Positions 33,871 through 46,128 of a DNA stretch of 64,000 nt are shown in pieces; within the stretch, counting starts at the first letter, position 1, and each line of letters begins with the position of its first letter. The stretch covers positions 1,921,095 to 1,985,094 of the forward strand of contig NW_003101680.1 in NCBI RefSeq assembly GCF_000003855.2, given 5' to 3'. The stretch is from Blastomyces gilchristii SLH14081 (Eukaryota; Ascomycota; Eurotiomycetes; Onygenales; Ajellomycetaceae). Under the pieces are notes generated by a model. That model saw only the letters and a list, made by a program, of their open reading frames with translations. It made no database searches and had not been told where the DNA came from. The position numbers and the translations under genes were made by a program.

Positions 33871-36303
33871 ATGATGGCTATCCAGCCCTGCGTTTACACT
33901 CTTCTGCTGCTCTGCCTTACGGGCCTGCCCGTGCCGGCGCAAGATATCGCTTATGAGGGAGTTACCTATGCGAAGGCGGACAACCTTGGCTTCTCCTTAA
34001 ATCTGGTCTCTGGTCTCGAGAGAATAGCGCCTTTGCAGACTCCCCCCGTAGGAGAACTGGGCGACGCCGTGCTGGGAAAGCGCCAGAGATATCGATGCGT
34101 GCCGCCTTCATGGAGTACGGCGATTTATATTTTAATTCCCCCCCCCTCCCCCCCCCCTCCCCCCCCCCTCCCCAAATATTCCTCTCCTAATCTGCTTCCA
34201 GGGGCGGGCGGAAGTTAAATTTCGCGGTTTTGCCTGGCTGCTTCCTGGTTTCCTCCAACTTGACTCTTTCTTCTGTTCGATTCTGTTTTTTGCTTTGCTT
34301 ACTTCCCCTCTCCCTAACTTATTTAATTCTGACTTAGTCCAAAGTCCCAACAACCCTGCAAAATGCAGACCTCCTGGCGCTGAATGTTGCGGCACGCGTT
34401 ATTACTACTGGCCGCAGACCCAGCACTGCTGCGCAGATGGCTCGGGCTCTTGCCCGCTAGGCACCTTCTGCTGTCCCAAGAACTGCTGCCCGCCGGGAGG
34501 CAGATGTGGTGCTGACGGGTCCTGCTCGACTCGAGTCACCCGTACCAGGACCCAGTCGTCAACTCGAACACGCACGAGCACAAGCACGACTACAACCGCA
34601 AGCACATCGTCGACGAGAACCCGGTCCACGAGCACGGCGACGGCGACTCGTTGTGCTGCTACCAATAGGCCGAGACAGGCTGCGCCGCCGGGAAATCTTC
34701 CTGAGGTGAAAATGCTGTTCAAGGAGAAGATTATGCGGGTGTCTGATGGGAAGGGGGGGTTTAAAAGAGTGTGCGTTGATAATAGAGAGGTAGGTAATTG
34801 ATAGTGACGAATTTGCTGGACTCTTTTTTTTTTGTTTCGACATTTGTGTAACAAGGGGGACATATCTTGCTGACGAATATTTGCGCAGGTTATGAATAGC
34901 ATGTGTGACGGTGATTAGCCCTTACGCCATTTTATTTTTTTGTTTTTATGATGGTATGTGTTTAAGGAAAAGACCAACCTAAAGGATGTCGTATACTATA
35001 GGCATGAAGGACTATAACGGTTGTATCTCGGAAGAGATGCAATTGAAGTACGAGCCAGACGAGAAGGCCAGAGCCAATAATAGGGGGAGGAAATGCCCTG
35101 ACAACTTCTGCAGTACGTTCCAAAATCTTCTCCCCGGAAATTTTTATCTTCTTGAGTATCCTTTCATGGCTGACATATATATGATATAAAAAAAATAGCA
35201 CCACAAAATGTGGATTGCGACCCTTCGAATCCGAGAAAGCCATGCAACCAGTATTATCAGTTCATAGATTTCTCCGCAAGCCAGCTGAGTAATAATCACC
35301 CGTTCCAGCTTACTTGTGATGAATTTCCATTTGGTGAGTAGCCTTGATTCTTTCAGAGAAAAACCCCTACCCTCCCTTTCCCCCTCCCTTTTTTGCATTG
35401 CCCTCTTTCTCTAACGCGGGGAATATGTAGCGAACTCAAAAGAAGGAGGCAATCCCGGGCGGGGGACAAGCATATGCGTACCAGCATGGCAACAGAATAC
35501 CCAAGGAGGTTATCTGAGCGGTATCGGAAAGAGAACTAGCGGCCCGGATAGGTCCTATGTTTTGAAGCTTGTTGGATGGGACTGTGCCAGGCGCCGGCCG
35601 AAGAGTGGCTTTTCCACAAACTGTGGAGGGAGAGTCAGGCGGGAGGTAGAGACTACCTTTAGCCGGGACGTTACGGGCGGTAAGTTCACATTATATAAAT
35701 ATAAGAGAGTTGAAACCACTTATTACGTACGTACGTACGTACAAGGGCTAATCAAACAATATTCTGAGCAGAGGATTTGTGGAAGGACTTCGCAGAGCCA
35801 GGCGAGAACTATTTGCTTCTTTATATCGGCGATTTGCCAGCGGGAGTGTATGCGTCCTTTTTCTTTCTCCTTGTAGAGAACCATTCTATTTATCTCCTCC
35901 CCTAACCCAACCCCCCCCCCACCTTTTCGGTCCCCTGCTTTCCTTTCCACTGCTACTGACACCCGCAAATCGTAGGTATACCTACGACCTCAACCTCTCC
36001 ACCGGTTCATTCTCCGACATCTCCATCGTCGACAAACTCGGCGAACAACACGCAGCAATCCCCGGCTTCAACGCCCAAAACGGCCGACAAACCATCTCCT
36101 TCAACCTGACCTATGGCGCCCCAGGCCTGGCACTCATGGGCGTAACCCGAGATACGAATATCTCCATGGCGTATAATGCCACGGGGCTGACGGGCGATGA
36201 CGTGGCACCGAAGAGTGCCGCTGTAGGGAATGCTGGGCTTAGGTTTGGACTTTTTGCGTTACCGGCCGCTGTGGCTTTTGGGATGGCTATTTTGTGGATG
36301 TGA
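33871..36303 (+). CDS. Secreted, probably GPI-anchored Cys-rich protein with NucA/NucB-like deoxyribonuclease segment
   Basis: Eight exons give 538 residues with all phases consistent: 33871-34114, 34338-34789, 34889-34910 (22 nt), 35002-35112, 35199-35333, 35431-35679, 35772-35847 and 35976-36303. A signal peptide (VYTLLLLCLTGLPVPAQ) starts the protein. Residues about 88-142 form a Cys-rich knot-like module (CCGTRYYYW, CCPKNCCPPGGRCG). A Ser/Thr/Arg linker follows to about 190. Residues about 280-400 include CDEFPFANSKEGG and TSICVPAWQQNTQGG, which resemble the DE-x-P-x-A...EGG core of bacterial NucA/NucB nucleases. Several N-glycosylation sites (NLST, NLTY) follow. The end is a hydrophobic tail (GLFALPAAVAFGMAILW) like a GPI signal. 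Intron 1 holds a long C-rich tract. I infer an extracellular or wall-bound DNase; activity is unproven. Start could also be the second ATG, at 33874. Confidence 0.82.
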
Positions 36304-36871
36304 TTGTTCTTGGCTTCATAAGTATAATGATGATGACGGTGGATGGTGAATGAAGGTGCCTCCATAAATTGTTACTGACTGCGTCGTCGTGGAGGGTAAT
36401 GCAAGGCTGGCAAAGTTTTCTCTTTTTTTAGATAGTACAGACAGATATATACCCATGATTTTTTAGTAATATGAATGCTGAACTTTTCATCACGGCAAGC
36501 GATGCCTTCCTCTCCGATGGATTTCCCAGGCGGGGATTTGGGAATGTAATTTTTACGCTGCTTGCCACACTGCTCAGCAGCTACGGCTCCTATAAAGGCG
36601 ACAATTTTACCTAGGCCTAGACACATATTCGGTAGAAGATGGTGGGAAATTCCTGGAGAAAATTGACCCCGGGAATCGAAATAGCGATTTGAAAAGTTAA
36701 TAGCATAGCCATGTCCATGAACTCTGTAGTCTCAATAGTTTCCCCCCTTTTTGCCCAAGCTAGTATGCTGCGCTCACAGAAGGTAACTTCATGTTAAGCT
36801 GCCGGGGATAGAAGAATACATCTTCGCAATACGTCACATTAGAGGGGGTAAACGTGGTGATTCAATTTCAA
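36304..36871. other. Convergent 3' region
   Basis: 568 bases between two converging genes. No gene or strong motif is seen. Confidence 0.55.
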
Positions 36872-38074
36872 CTATCGACCCGACAGCTGATCGCCGTCGC
36901 TTGGTGGTTCCACCCGCAAATTGATGAGGACATTCTCGCCAAAATCCCGCAGTTTTCGAGCGACAAGCCCTTCACTTTCCTTCTTCGTAACATCATCATC
37001 ATCATCGAACCAGGCTGAACGTTGCCGCCGGGCCGAGGTTGCTGTGAAGGAAATATCCAACAGCTGTAGATCCCTCATTGATGGAATAACGCGGACGAGT
37101 TGTGGGTTTGATGCTATGGAGTAGTAGTCTGGGAAGTAATGGAGGTGTACGGATGTAATCTTCTCCATGCGCTGGGGGAGGATGGAGCGGGAAAATGCGA
37201 GGAAGTCGTCCTCGTGGTAGAAGTGGAAGGTATTGGAGGAGTAGAGGAGGTCGATTGCTTCAAGGTAGCTGTTGTTCTTTAGTTGTTAGTTGATTGGGAA
37301 GGGGGATCTATATAAAAAACATAAATGGGGAGAGGGGAACACTAGAGAGAATCGGCACGAGTCTTTACCAGATGCCTGATCAACATACACGTACATTCTG
37401 CGACAGCTTTTTACCAACGGGAGTAATTCCTCACCGGGTACGTTGGGCTCGAAGTCCCTGTTGAGAGGCGAAGGGCGAATTCCAACTATACCGAAGTATC
37501 GCCGAAGCCAGGGGGGATTCTGGAGAAATTTCCGCCCCCGTTCGCTCTCCGCTGAGTACTTTAAATGGCTTAATCGGCTAGGCTTTGCTTTACCCTTTGC
37601 ACCTCCCTGCTTCGCCACGGAATAGCTGCGGATTCGCATGATGGCAAACTGATGCCCGCTCAGCACCTTGCGATAAATCATCTGACGAAGTTCAGCGCTC
37701 AATTTGAATAGCGGGCTAGAAGCTTGATCATGTAATGTTCCCTCCTGGGATTTCGACCCATAGAGCATTGGGGGAATCGGGACGAGAGGATTGTGCGGTG
37801 ATGGCCGCGATCTTGACGCTGAGAGTGATAGATTGCGCGGCCGCCTCTTGGGAAGGGGAGGGATACTCGCTTCTATTATGAGCTGGCTGTGATGTTTTGC
37901 TTCCGCATGGCGGACGTAGCATGTCCGGCACGCGCTGTACCCATACATACATGATATGATGGGACACAGGATCCAGAAGCAGAGCGCGCAGCAGATCCAT
38001 TCTGTGCGGCGTGAGTCGGAGTCGACTTCGCTCACCTCCCCGCAGCAAGAGAATGGGTCTACCGGTGCCCGCAT
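36872..38074 (-). CDS. DUF7730 domain protein
   Basis: Two minus-strand exons, 38074-37395 and 37268-36872, encode 358 residues; the phase-2 intron uses GTACGT and ends AACAACAG. The N-terminal third has a Cys-rich hydrophobic stretch (WICCALCFWILCPIISC), which may be a membrane segment or a metal-binding knot, then a basic Pro/Ser-rich linker. From about residue 120 the F-box-like DUF7730 pattern appears: SPLFKLSAELRQMIYRKVL, then LVKSCRRIYLEAIDLLYSSNTFHF across the splice junction. This family is common and expanded in filamentous fungi, and no molecular function is established. The C-terminus is polar and may bind partners. Confidence 0.88.
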
Positions 38075-39255
38075 TTTGTAACTTGCCGTGTCAAATAGAT
38101 AAATGAATGAATAAATGGGAATCGACTTCTTTCCGTCCTGTGCTTCCTATGAGTATTTATCGTGTCATGGTTGAGTGATGTCCTTGGGAAAGAGTACCTT
38201 TCTCGGCCAGTAGGATGGGCTCACTAACATTCCCTTACATATGTTGTACACACACCCTATATAGAAACTTCATGCCACTGTGGTCGAGAGATATTCGCCC
38301 TCAACAACGCAGACGCCAAAAAGCCCTGCTGTTTTAACCTTGATGAATGAAGTTGCCTGGTGACTGCTTGCTCGCAGAGCTTAGCTATACGAAGCTAATG
38401 CGGGGGATTGAGCGCTAGCCAACCAATCAAGTGGACACATAAAAGTGGCTGCATTTCAATTTCGCAGTTGATTTGTGGCTGTGCTGGGCGCTAGACACAT
38501 GTAGACTCTGTGATCACGAAGCATCATGTTTCTGCACAATGTAAAGTAGGAAGAGAGGATGCGACTAGAGATCCATAGTTCCCATTGATTCGTTTAGGAT
38601 TTGAGTAGGTGTACATAACCGTCGCCTTGTGGTGAGGGGGTGCAAGAAAAAGATTGACACAGTCAGTCGTGACTTGAAGGATGCTCAAAGAATTGGGATA
38701 TGTAGCCCATTCCATGCGAATACCATGTGGACATGTACATGTTGCAGATCGAGGAGACGAGCTGAGGAAACCCGACGGGGTGGGAAAAAATAAGAAAGGA
38801 GGGAAAAGACGTGAAGGGAATAGAAAAAGCAGGTTGCGACCAGCCGCAAAACTCAGGATCTAAGACATATACACGTAACCATAAACACGCAAAATCTTCC
38901 TCGGGAGTATATATGTTTTAACAAAACGAAGGGGGAGCCCAAAGGGTAAAACTGAGCGAGAGGCACTTAATCCAAAGGGGGCATAGATAGAATAAGACGT
39001 AGGAGGAGGTGGAGGAAGAAAAAATATAGCCCGGTATTCCTAGGTAGGTAGATAAAACAATCGGGGAATTAGAAGAGCCGAAAAGGCAGGTCGTAGCGCT
39101 GAAGAAATACATCAAATATGGAGAAAAAATATATATAGATATATATATTTATAAGCAGTACTCCGTACATAACATCATACCCCGTCCATGCTCTTTCAGG
39201 ATGCACGCTCACGCCTTAACATGAAAATGAAGAAAAAAGAAAAAAAAAATCATAT
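38075..39255. other. Intergenic: DUF7730 promoter and Doa4-like 3' flank
   Basis: 1181 bases without a supportable gene. AT-rich simple sequence (TATATATAGATATATATATTT) lies near 39128-39150. A tRNA-like gene was looked for and not seen. Confidence 0.5.
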
Positions 39256-42200
39256 CTAATTCGCTAGCCTTCGCTCATAAAACACAAGGTATGCCTGATC
39301 ATTTTGAAGGCTGTCAGCTGGCCTAAGGCCCGAAGGGTTGAAATCGGTCACTCGTTGATCATCGAATTTCCGCCAGCATCCACGGCGGTCGTCTCTAACG
39401 AGGGATATGTAGTGTCCCTCGCTGGAAGAGGAGCCTATGTGGCGGACAATGCCGTAGGCGTTATAAATATAGGGAGGGGTGGTTGCAAGTTCCGGCTGGG
39501 ACTTTTTATTGGTCCCATCGGCGCCTCCGTTGAGGAGGGCTGAGGTGCCGACGGGTGGAGCCATAAAGGGCGTGATGTCTAAGCCGGTAATGGGAAAGTT
39601 GATAGGGGTGTGTATTTTTCGTGTTTGTTGGTAGCGGGAGACAGAAAAGCGCTTAAAATGGATCACGAGGAAACGAGGAGCCCTGGTGATAATGATCTGT
39701 TTGGTGGCCTCCCGTTCGCAGCGACAGTGTGGGCACTTCCAAACTTCGTCGCCACTAAGCATTTCTTCTTGACAGTAGCTGTTGAGGCATTGGTAGAGGT
39801 CCCCTGCACCCGATGATGGAGATGTTGGGATTTCCACGCTAATGCTGAAGAATGCTTCGTACGTTGTTGAAGTACGCCGACATGTACGACAGCGCAGTCG
39901 ACTAGCATGCTGTCCAGCAAATAATGAGGATATATAAGAGAATTCACGATGGCAATATCGGTTCCATTCAATGGTTGAAACTTGCTCGATTGGCATCTGT
40001 TCGCGGCGCATTTCTTGCTCAGCTGTCAGCGGCCTTAGCGGTGTCCTGTTCCAGTTCAAGTTGAGATCTTCGTGCAAGCAATCGAGAAGCACATCGAAAA
40101 ACTCTTTTGCATCCTGTTGTCGGCTACCAGCCCATTCGGGATTCAACCGTCCAATAAAATTTCGAAACGATGTAGGGCGGATAACTTCGACATCATTTTT
40201 CCATAAAGACCGTACAAGGTTCGCAAATAAACCAGGCAGGATACCTTGTGAGCCCTTCCAGTTTTTCTGTACTTGAGAATGGAATCGGTTGTCAATGAAA
40301 AACTTGGTTAGTTGAACGGTAACGCTCAAACATTGGATGATGGAATTCATATAACATGTCGATCCCATATTAACAAGGCCTGTGCGTGGTAATTTCATGC
40401 GGTCAATTGGTGAGCTAGCGGCATACAGCGCTGTTTTAGACGCGGATGATTGCCGGGCAAGAGGAGGTTGAACATTCCTACCCTCAGCCACGCCACTGTA
40501 GATGGGTCGAGGAAGTGCCGGCGTAGGACGAGAAAGTGACGGAGGTAGGGACGGGTCAGATAGAGGAATTTGGGGTGAGATGGCTTGTGCCTGTGCTCCA
40601 ACCATAGATTGTCTAATATCATGGGGCTCGGGGAATCTCCTAAAGAAATCTTCATAGTCATGTACGAACGCGCTAGCGGCCTCTTGCTCATTGAAACTGT
40701 CAGGTTCTTCTGTAATAGCTCCCTCCTCTGTTACATACGTAGAGGGATCGATTTCCTCATTTCTAGCTTTCTCGAGCCAGACACGTTCTTCCTCAGGGTT
40801 AAGGGGTTTATATTCTCGCAACCTGCGCTTTCTTACCTCCCAGCTGGAATTGGCGCTAGCAGTGGGGACACGCCTAAGAGGTTTGGCTGCAGCCTGGGCT
40901 GGCCTCCGAGCATGGAGTGAGCTCATAACAGCAGCTGTTTTAGAAGTAGCTAATGCGTGAGGACCAACAAGATCGACCCACGCATCAATACCACCAACCA
41001 AAAGAGCCGGTTGCCGCCCATCCTTTAGGGGTTTATACGCGTTGAATTCGTATAAGGTGTCGTAGAGGGCCCGTAGATGTGGTAGGCTGCTACCTGCCGG
41101 AGACCCAGCAAGGTAGGAAGCCTCTCGCGTATTCTGATCATAGTAGACAACCAAATCGAACTCATTCCTTCTGCTGAAATGAGATTGTTCAACCTCTGGA
41201 GAGAGAACCAGCCGGTCCTCAAGCTCTTCGGCTGACACATTCTCTTTCAGCGCAACGGGTTCTATGCATATAATTGACTTGGAGTAAATATGGCCGGTGT
41301 CAAACCTGTCTCGGGGACGGACATCAATGAGTAATCTTCGTATTTCTGAAGATAGCCGTATAACCTATCTGGGTGTATAGTTGGTTGCAGAGGAATGTTT
41401 GCAGAGCTGCTAGGTGCATCCCCCCTCGAGTAAACGCTATTTGGGGTCAGGGATCGAGATGGGGGGTCACCGTTGCTATATCCGTTTAGATTGTCATTCG
41501 GCGCGCCATTAAAAGACGATACCTGGCGAGATAGACCCGGGCGAGCAGTATCAGTTGACGTTCTGGGTGGGTTTAACGGTGGTTGTGACGGGACTGTCCA
41601 TACTGGACTATACGCTGGACTCGGGTAACGAGGAAGCGAAGGGTTTGTTGTAGTTAAAGGAACTTTAGGTGGCACAGCAGGTGGTCTTTGCGATAAACTC
41701 ATATCACGGGGTCCAAAAGGTTTTGAGCTGGGGTGTTTTAATGCGCTGCTTCTTGACACTGGCCGTTCTTCTGGAGATGATTGGGAGGATGTGCCGCCTT
41801 GGGGAGCGCCGTTCCGCTCGACCGTATTTGAAATTCCAGGTTCGCGAGACCTTCTCAATTCTGCAAACCTTTGGGTGAGAGTATCTGAGGCACTGGGCTC
41901 TGAACTGACCGGTTTGCGAGGAAATATCTCCGATCTCGGTCTCGATTCGGCGCTTGGCTGACCGATAGTTAGGCTTTCTGGGGTGACAGATGCGGGCCGC
42001 TTCGACTGGAAACTGGTAGGGCTGGGCATGCGAAGTGGAGGTTCATTTGGGATTTGACTGAGACGATGCACAGAGAGAGATGAACTAGCAACAGAATCTG
42101 CATCGGCAGGGGGAATCCGAGGGAGCATCGGCGGGGGGGGGGAGGTTGTTTGATGGCCGTTGGGGGACTTTCTGCTTTGGTCGATCGACTGCTTCACACT

Positions 42201-42722
42201 CGTCATAGTCCCGTCTTGCGATCGAATAACCTAGAGATATTAGTATACTTCATTCCATCCTGGTACAAGAGCACCGTTCCTCTCCTGAAACTTACTGCCA
42301 GTAATTTTATAAACCTGTCATTCCACCCTGGATGTTGGCGTCTCATATAGTCATAGTCTGGATGGTTGGGAATGGCGTTGACTGTGATTTCTGAAGCTCG
42401 GAGATAGTCGTTGAATGCCACATCCAGCTGCCCGTTTGCTAGAGATAATTTTGAACTCTGGATATAATCTTCTGAGGTACGGAGCAGCTCATTCAACTAA
42501 GGTAAAAAAGATAGCATGTCAGTGGGAGTTAAACATCCGGATTCATATTTCATCCGGTCCGTAAACTGCACTTACGGATGCCCCTGGGTCAATATTCATG
42601 GATGCAGCCATATCTTCAAGTCCCTCTGTAATAGAATTCGAATGACGATGCGGGACAGAGCTAGAAGATCCCCCCGTATTTGGGAATGGGTCCCCTCTGG
42701 AGAAGTTGTTCTGACCCCGCAT
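39256..42722 (-). CDS. DOA4: Doa4/Ubp4-type ubiquitin hydrolase with rhodanese domain; one-base frame disruption
   Basis: Three minus-strand exons: 42722-42576, 42496-42296 and 42230-39256. About 1107 residues would result if one missing base near 41333 is allowed for. The enzyme recycles ubiquitin from cargo at late endosomes. Order: N-terminal MIT/USP8-dimerisation-like helices (LNELLRTSEDY, DYMRRQHPGWNDRF), a long disordered Pro/Ser linker, a rhodanese domain (LLIDVRPRDRFDTGHIYSKS, then EFDLVVYYD), and the USP catalytic domain with Cys box GLVNMGSTCYMNS, zinc-finger Cys pairs (CRTC, CPHC) and His box SSEGHYISLV. The upstream frame passes LYGYLQKYED and then diverges, hitting a stop near 41262, while the rhodanese continues in another frame. 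This is either a sequencing error or a real lesion. The start is the first ATG before RGQNNFSRG, and other Mets follow close by. Confidence 0.85.
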
Positions 42723-43611
42723 TACGCCTCCGCTCCTAGAGAAGATCGAGAGCGCGTTTCCTAGCAGAAGCCCCAATAAGAAGGGAATCCCACTTCATCA
42801 GGTATATCACTATATCGGTGTATAAGTGTAGCAGACTCGCATTCTTCGGTGGAGGAGGGGAGTGTGATATTCGATGTAGTTCGAGCGGCCAGCTTACGCC
42901 CCGCAACAGCAGAGCAAAAGAATTGAAAAGAGGGTGACGGCAGATGCCCAAGCGACGGGTATAAGGGGTCGATAGAGATCGAAAGGACTGAATAGCTGTA
43001 GCTTGCGAAATAGGTTGTCCTGATGCGGGCAAAAAATATATTTACACCACGTCGAAGTCTTTGGCATACGCGGCTCTTGTGAAGGCGCAGGGCGGTATTT
43101 TAAAAACGTATTGCGCCGTATGGCGGTTTAAGATGACACCCGGTTAGGTAGGTATTGTTGTAACCACTAGTTACATCTCTGTGAGGCACGTGATCTGATC
43201 GTAACAATCGTACCGCATTTACAGGTAGGTATTCTTCCGTATGACGAGAAGCTCCCCCAGACCCAACCAAGGCAGCGCCGTAAATAACGGAACCACCGCA
43301 AGCAGCTTCCACATCAACTTCTTCATGAAACCTCAAACCTCAAACCATACCGACAACCTCACTTCCCAGAATCTCCTCCCTGTTGATATTTATGTTATTC
43401 TTTCTAGCACCTCTACCTTAACTTGTTGTTACTTGTGTGAACAAATATCCCGACTCAACCTCACGCTCAGTTCGCCTTCTTCCGTCATCATCCCCGCAAC
43501 CTCCCTGTCTATTCTTCGAGCTATCAACTTACACACGTATCGCCATAGCTTCTGTCGACCTGCTGCGCAACGAAAGACCTTGAAACCTCGATTCACAGAT
43601 TATCGGTTATT
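42723..43611. promoter_or_regulatory. Shared divergent promoter region of DOA4-like gene and VPS27
   Basis: 889 bases separate the two divergent start codons. A CACGTG box lies at 43187-43192. The repeated word GGTAGGTATT occurs at about 43147 and 43225. No gene is supported here. Confidence 0.6.
43187..43194 (-). promoter_or_regulatory. CACGTG E-box (Cbf1-like site)
   Basis: On the minus strand this reads ATCACGTG, matching the RTCACRTG consensus known for Cbf1-type bHLH factors. It sits roughly midway between the two divergent genes. The match alone does not show binding. Confidence 0.4.
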
Positions 43612-46128
43612 ATGGCGGGCTGGTTTTCCTCTACTTCTTCGTTTGATGAGCAGGTGGAGAAGGCGACCTCGTCGTCCTTGTATGTTGCCCCTATCGGCAG
43701 CTACCATGTTACTGAACGTTTATCTAACTTAGCGAAGAGAGGATATTGCGGCGAACCTGGAGATTTCAGATGTGATCCGATCAAAGAGTGTACAGCCTAG
43801 GGATGCTATGCGATCGCTCAAAAGGAGGTTAGAGAGCAGGAATCCGAATATCCAGCTAGCGACTTTAAAGGTTCGATTAGACTTCTCCCCTCTGGCTTGG
43901 TCTCTGTCTTCGTTTGCTTACTGTGACCAATCCATATCTAGTTGACGGATACATGTGTCAAAAATGGCGGTAACCACTTCCTCGCGGAGATCGCTTCGCG
44001 GGAGTTCATGGATAACCTAGTCTCGCTGCTCAGAGCTTCCGGGCCCGCAACTCTTAACGAAGAAGTAAGGACTAAGGTACTAGAACTGATTCAAACGTGG
44101 GCAGTGGCTACGCAAGCCCGTGGCGATTTTCCGTACATTGGTGAAACCTACCGGGGTTTGCAAAAAGAAGGTTATCAGTTTCCGCCTAAGACGGAGATGG
44201 CAAGTAGCATGCTTGATAGTAGCGCTGTAAGTAAATCGACTGAGAGCAATTCTGACTAGAAGGGGACATGTCTTCTAACCAACCCAAAGCCTCCCGAATG
44301 GATAGATTCGGACGTTTGTATGCGCTGCCGAACTGCTTTTACATTCACTAACCGGAAACATCACTGCCGGAACTGCGGGAGCGTTTTTGATGCACAATGC
44401 TCTAGCAAAACCCTTCCACTTCCTCACCTGGGAATTATGCAAGCTGTAAGAGTCGATGACGGTTGCTACGCTAAGCTAACATCGAAATCTTTCAATCCTG
44501 TGAGTTCATCAAATCGATCAGGACTCAAACCTACGTCTACTTCCAAACCTACCATAGCGCCGATGGAACCGCGTGGTGGAAGAGCCGAGTCGGACTTCGA
44601 TGAGGATCTCAAGCGTGCACTCCAAATGAGTCTTGAAGAGGTAAAAGCGCATAGTGGCGCTGGCTATGTCCCACAGGCCAAATCGGCTGCACCTGAATTA
44701 AAGAACCCTGAACCAAAGCAGCCTGAAGCAAATGGGTTGGCTAAGGATTCCATGGAAGATGACGATCCCGATTTGCGAGCTGCCATCCAGGCTTCGTTGA
44801 AAGATATGGAAGAGCAGAAACAGAAGCACTCGGCGGCTTTGAAAAGTACGACTGCCGAAAATTCTTCTGCAGCCCCTGCGGTGTCTGCGGCCGTCTTGCC
44901 GAAGAAAGACTACGAGCTTAGCGCGGTCGAAGCGGAAAATATTAATTTGTTTGCAACACTTGTAGACAGGTTACAACATCAGCCTCCAGGCACGATCCTT
45001 CGGGAACCACAAATCCAAGAACTATACGAGAGTATAGGGGCTCTAAGGCCTAAACTAGCTCGTACCTATGGCGAAACAATGAGTAAACATGGTATGTTCT
45101 ATGTGCGAAGTCCCGCTGTTCCGCTCCATGGCTAATCATCCTCAGACACCCTTCTCGACCTTCATGCCAAGTTATCGACAGTCGTCCGCTACTACGATCG
45201 TATGCTTGAAGAACGCCTCTCCAACACATACGCGCAGCACACTCTTGGTAGCTACAACTATCTACCACCCAGCCAGCTTGCTTCGAATGTTTATCCATCC
45301 GTCCCGATAAACCTACCTAGGGGGGGTGTAGAGAACTTCTATTTTGGCTCAGAGCCCGTGGAGAATGCCATGCCTCCTAGCCAATATCTCCAAGCGGAGC
45401 GCCACGCGTCTGTCGGACGCAGCAACGAGCAGCGCCCGGGTGTGGTTCACTCGCAACATCCTCAATTTAACAACGGGCAAAGTCATTACCAACCACACCA
45501 ACCACGCACACCACCGCAAGCTGCCCATACTTCTGTTCAGTACCATCCACATTCAGTGCCTCAAGGACAACCTGCACAACCCGGACAAGCTGAGCAGACT
45601 GGTCAAAGTGGGCCAGCTGGTTACTACCTCCCTCAGGGAGTGACCAGCCCAGTGGGTCATGACCCTCACCTCGGTACAGGACAGTATGCTCCTGCACCTG
45701 AACCATCATATCCTCCGTCGCCGACGATGCGAAGAGACTCTCAGTTCCAAACAGCTCAACCAACTCCACAGTCGAATCACTCCCAACCTGTCCACTTTTC
45801 CTCCCCGGATGCGGCTCAGCCTTCTCAGTCGCAACATTCAACCTGTAACACCCAAGAAGGCCCCCCCTTGGGCCATTTCCAGGCCCAGACACAAGCCCAA
45901 GAAACCCCCAGCCCTCTACCACCAGACCCAGCGCAGCCTTCCAACCATTACAATTCTTGGCAGCAACCAGAGTCAGGAACGAATCCCCAATACATGCCAC
46001 CGGCTGGAAACCCCATATATCCAAATTTTGTGCCCATGGCGCCGACCGTGGAGCAATCGTATCTACCCGACCAACAGCAACAAGCAACTTCGCAGCCGGT
46101 TAAAGAAACCCCTTTAATCGACATATGA
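43612..46128 (+). CDS. VPS27: ESCRT-0 subunit Vps27
   Basis: Five exons (43612-43679, 43738-43870, 43942-44226, 44290-45091, 45146-46128) encode 756 residues. Vps27 (Hrs in animals) recruits ubiquitinated membrane proteins to endosomes and passes them to ESCRT-I. Domains in order: VHS (residues about 1-155), FYVE zinc finger (about 165-222) with CMRCRTAF and the lipid-binding RKHHCRNCG motif, first UIM near 265 ([13 protein letters not shown]), second UIM near 320 ([13 protein letters not shown]), a GAT-like helical region for the Hse1 partner (about 350-460), then a Pro/Gln/Ser-rich tail. The tail has a PSYP motif suited to Vps23 binding and ends with PLIDI, like a clathrin box. The first intron acceptor (GCGAAG) was chosen because it restores [15 protein letters not shown]. 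Confidence 0.95.

Noticed and set aside
35727..35742. ACGT tandem units as a regulatory site cluster
   Set aside because: They lie inside an intron of the nuclease-like gene and look like a simple repeat.
45467..46087. 206-codon minus-strand frame over the VPS27 tail
   Set aside because: Shadow of the Pro/Gln-rich coding sequence on the plus strand; no domain.
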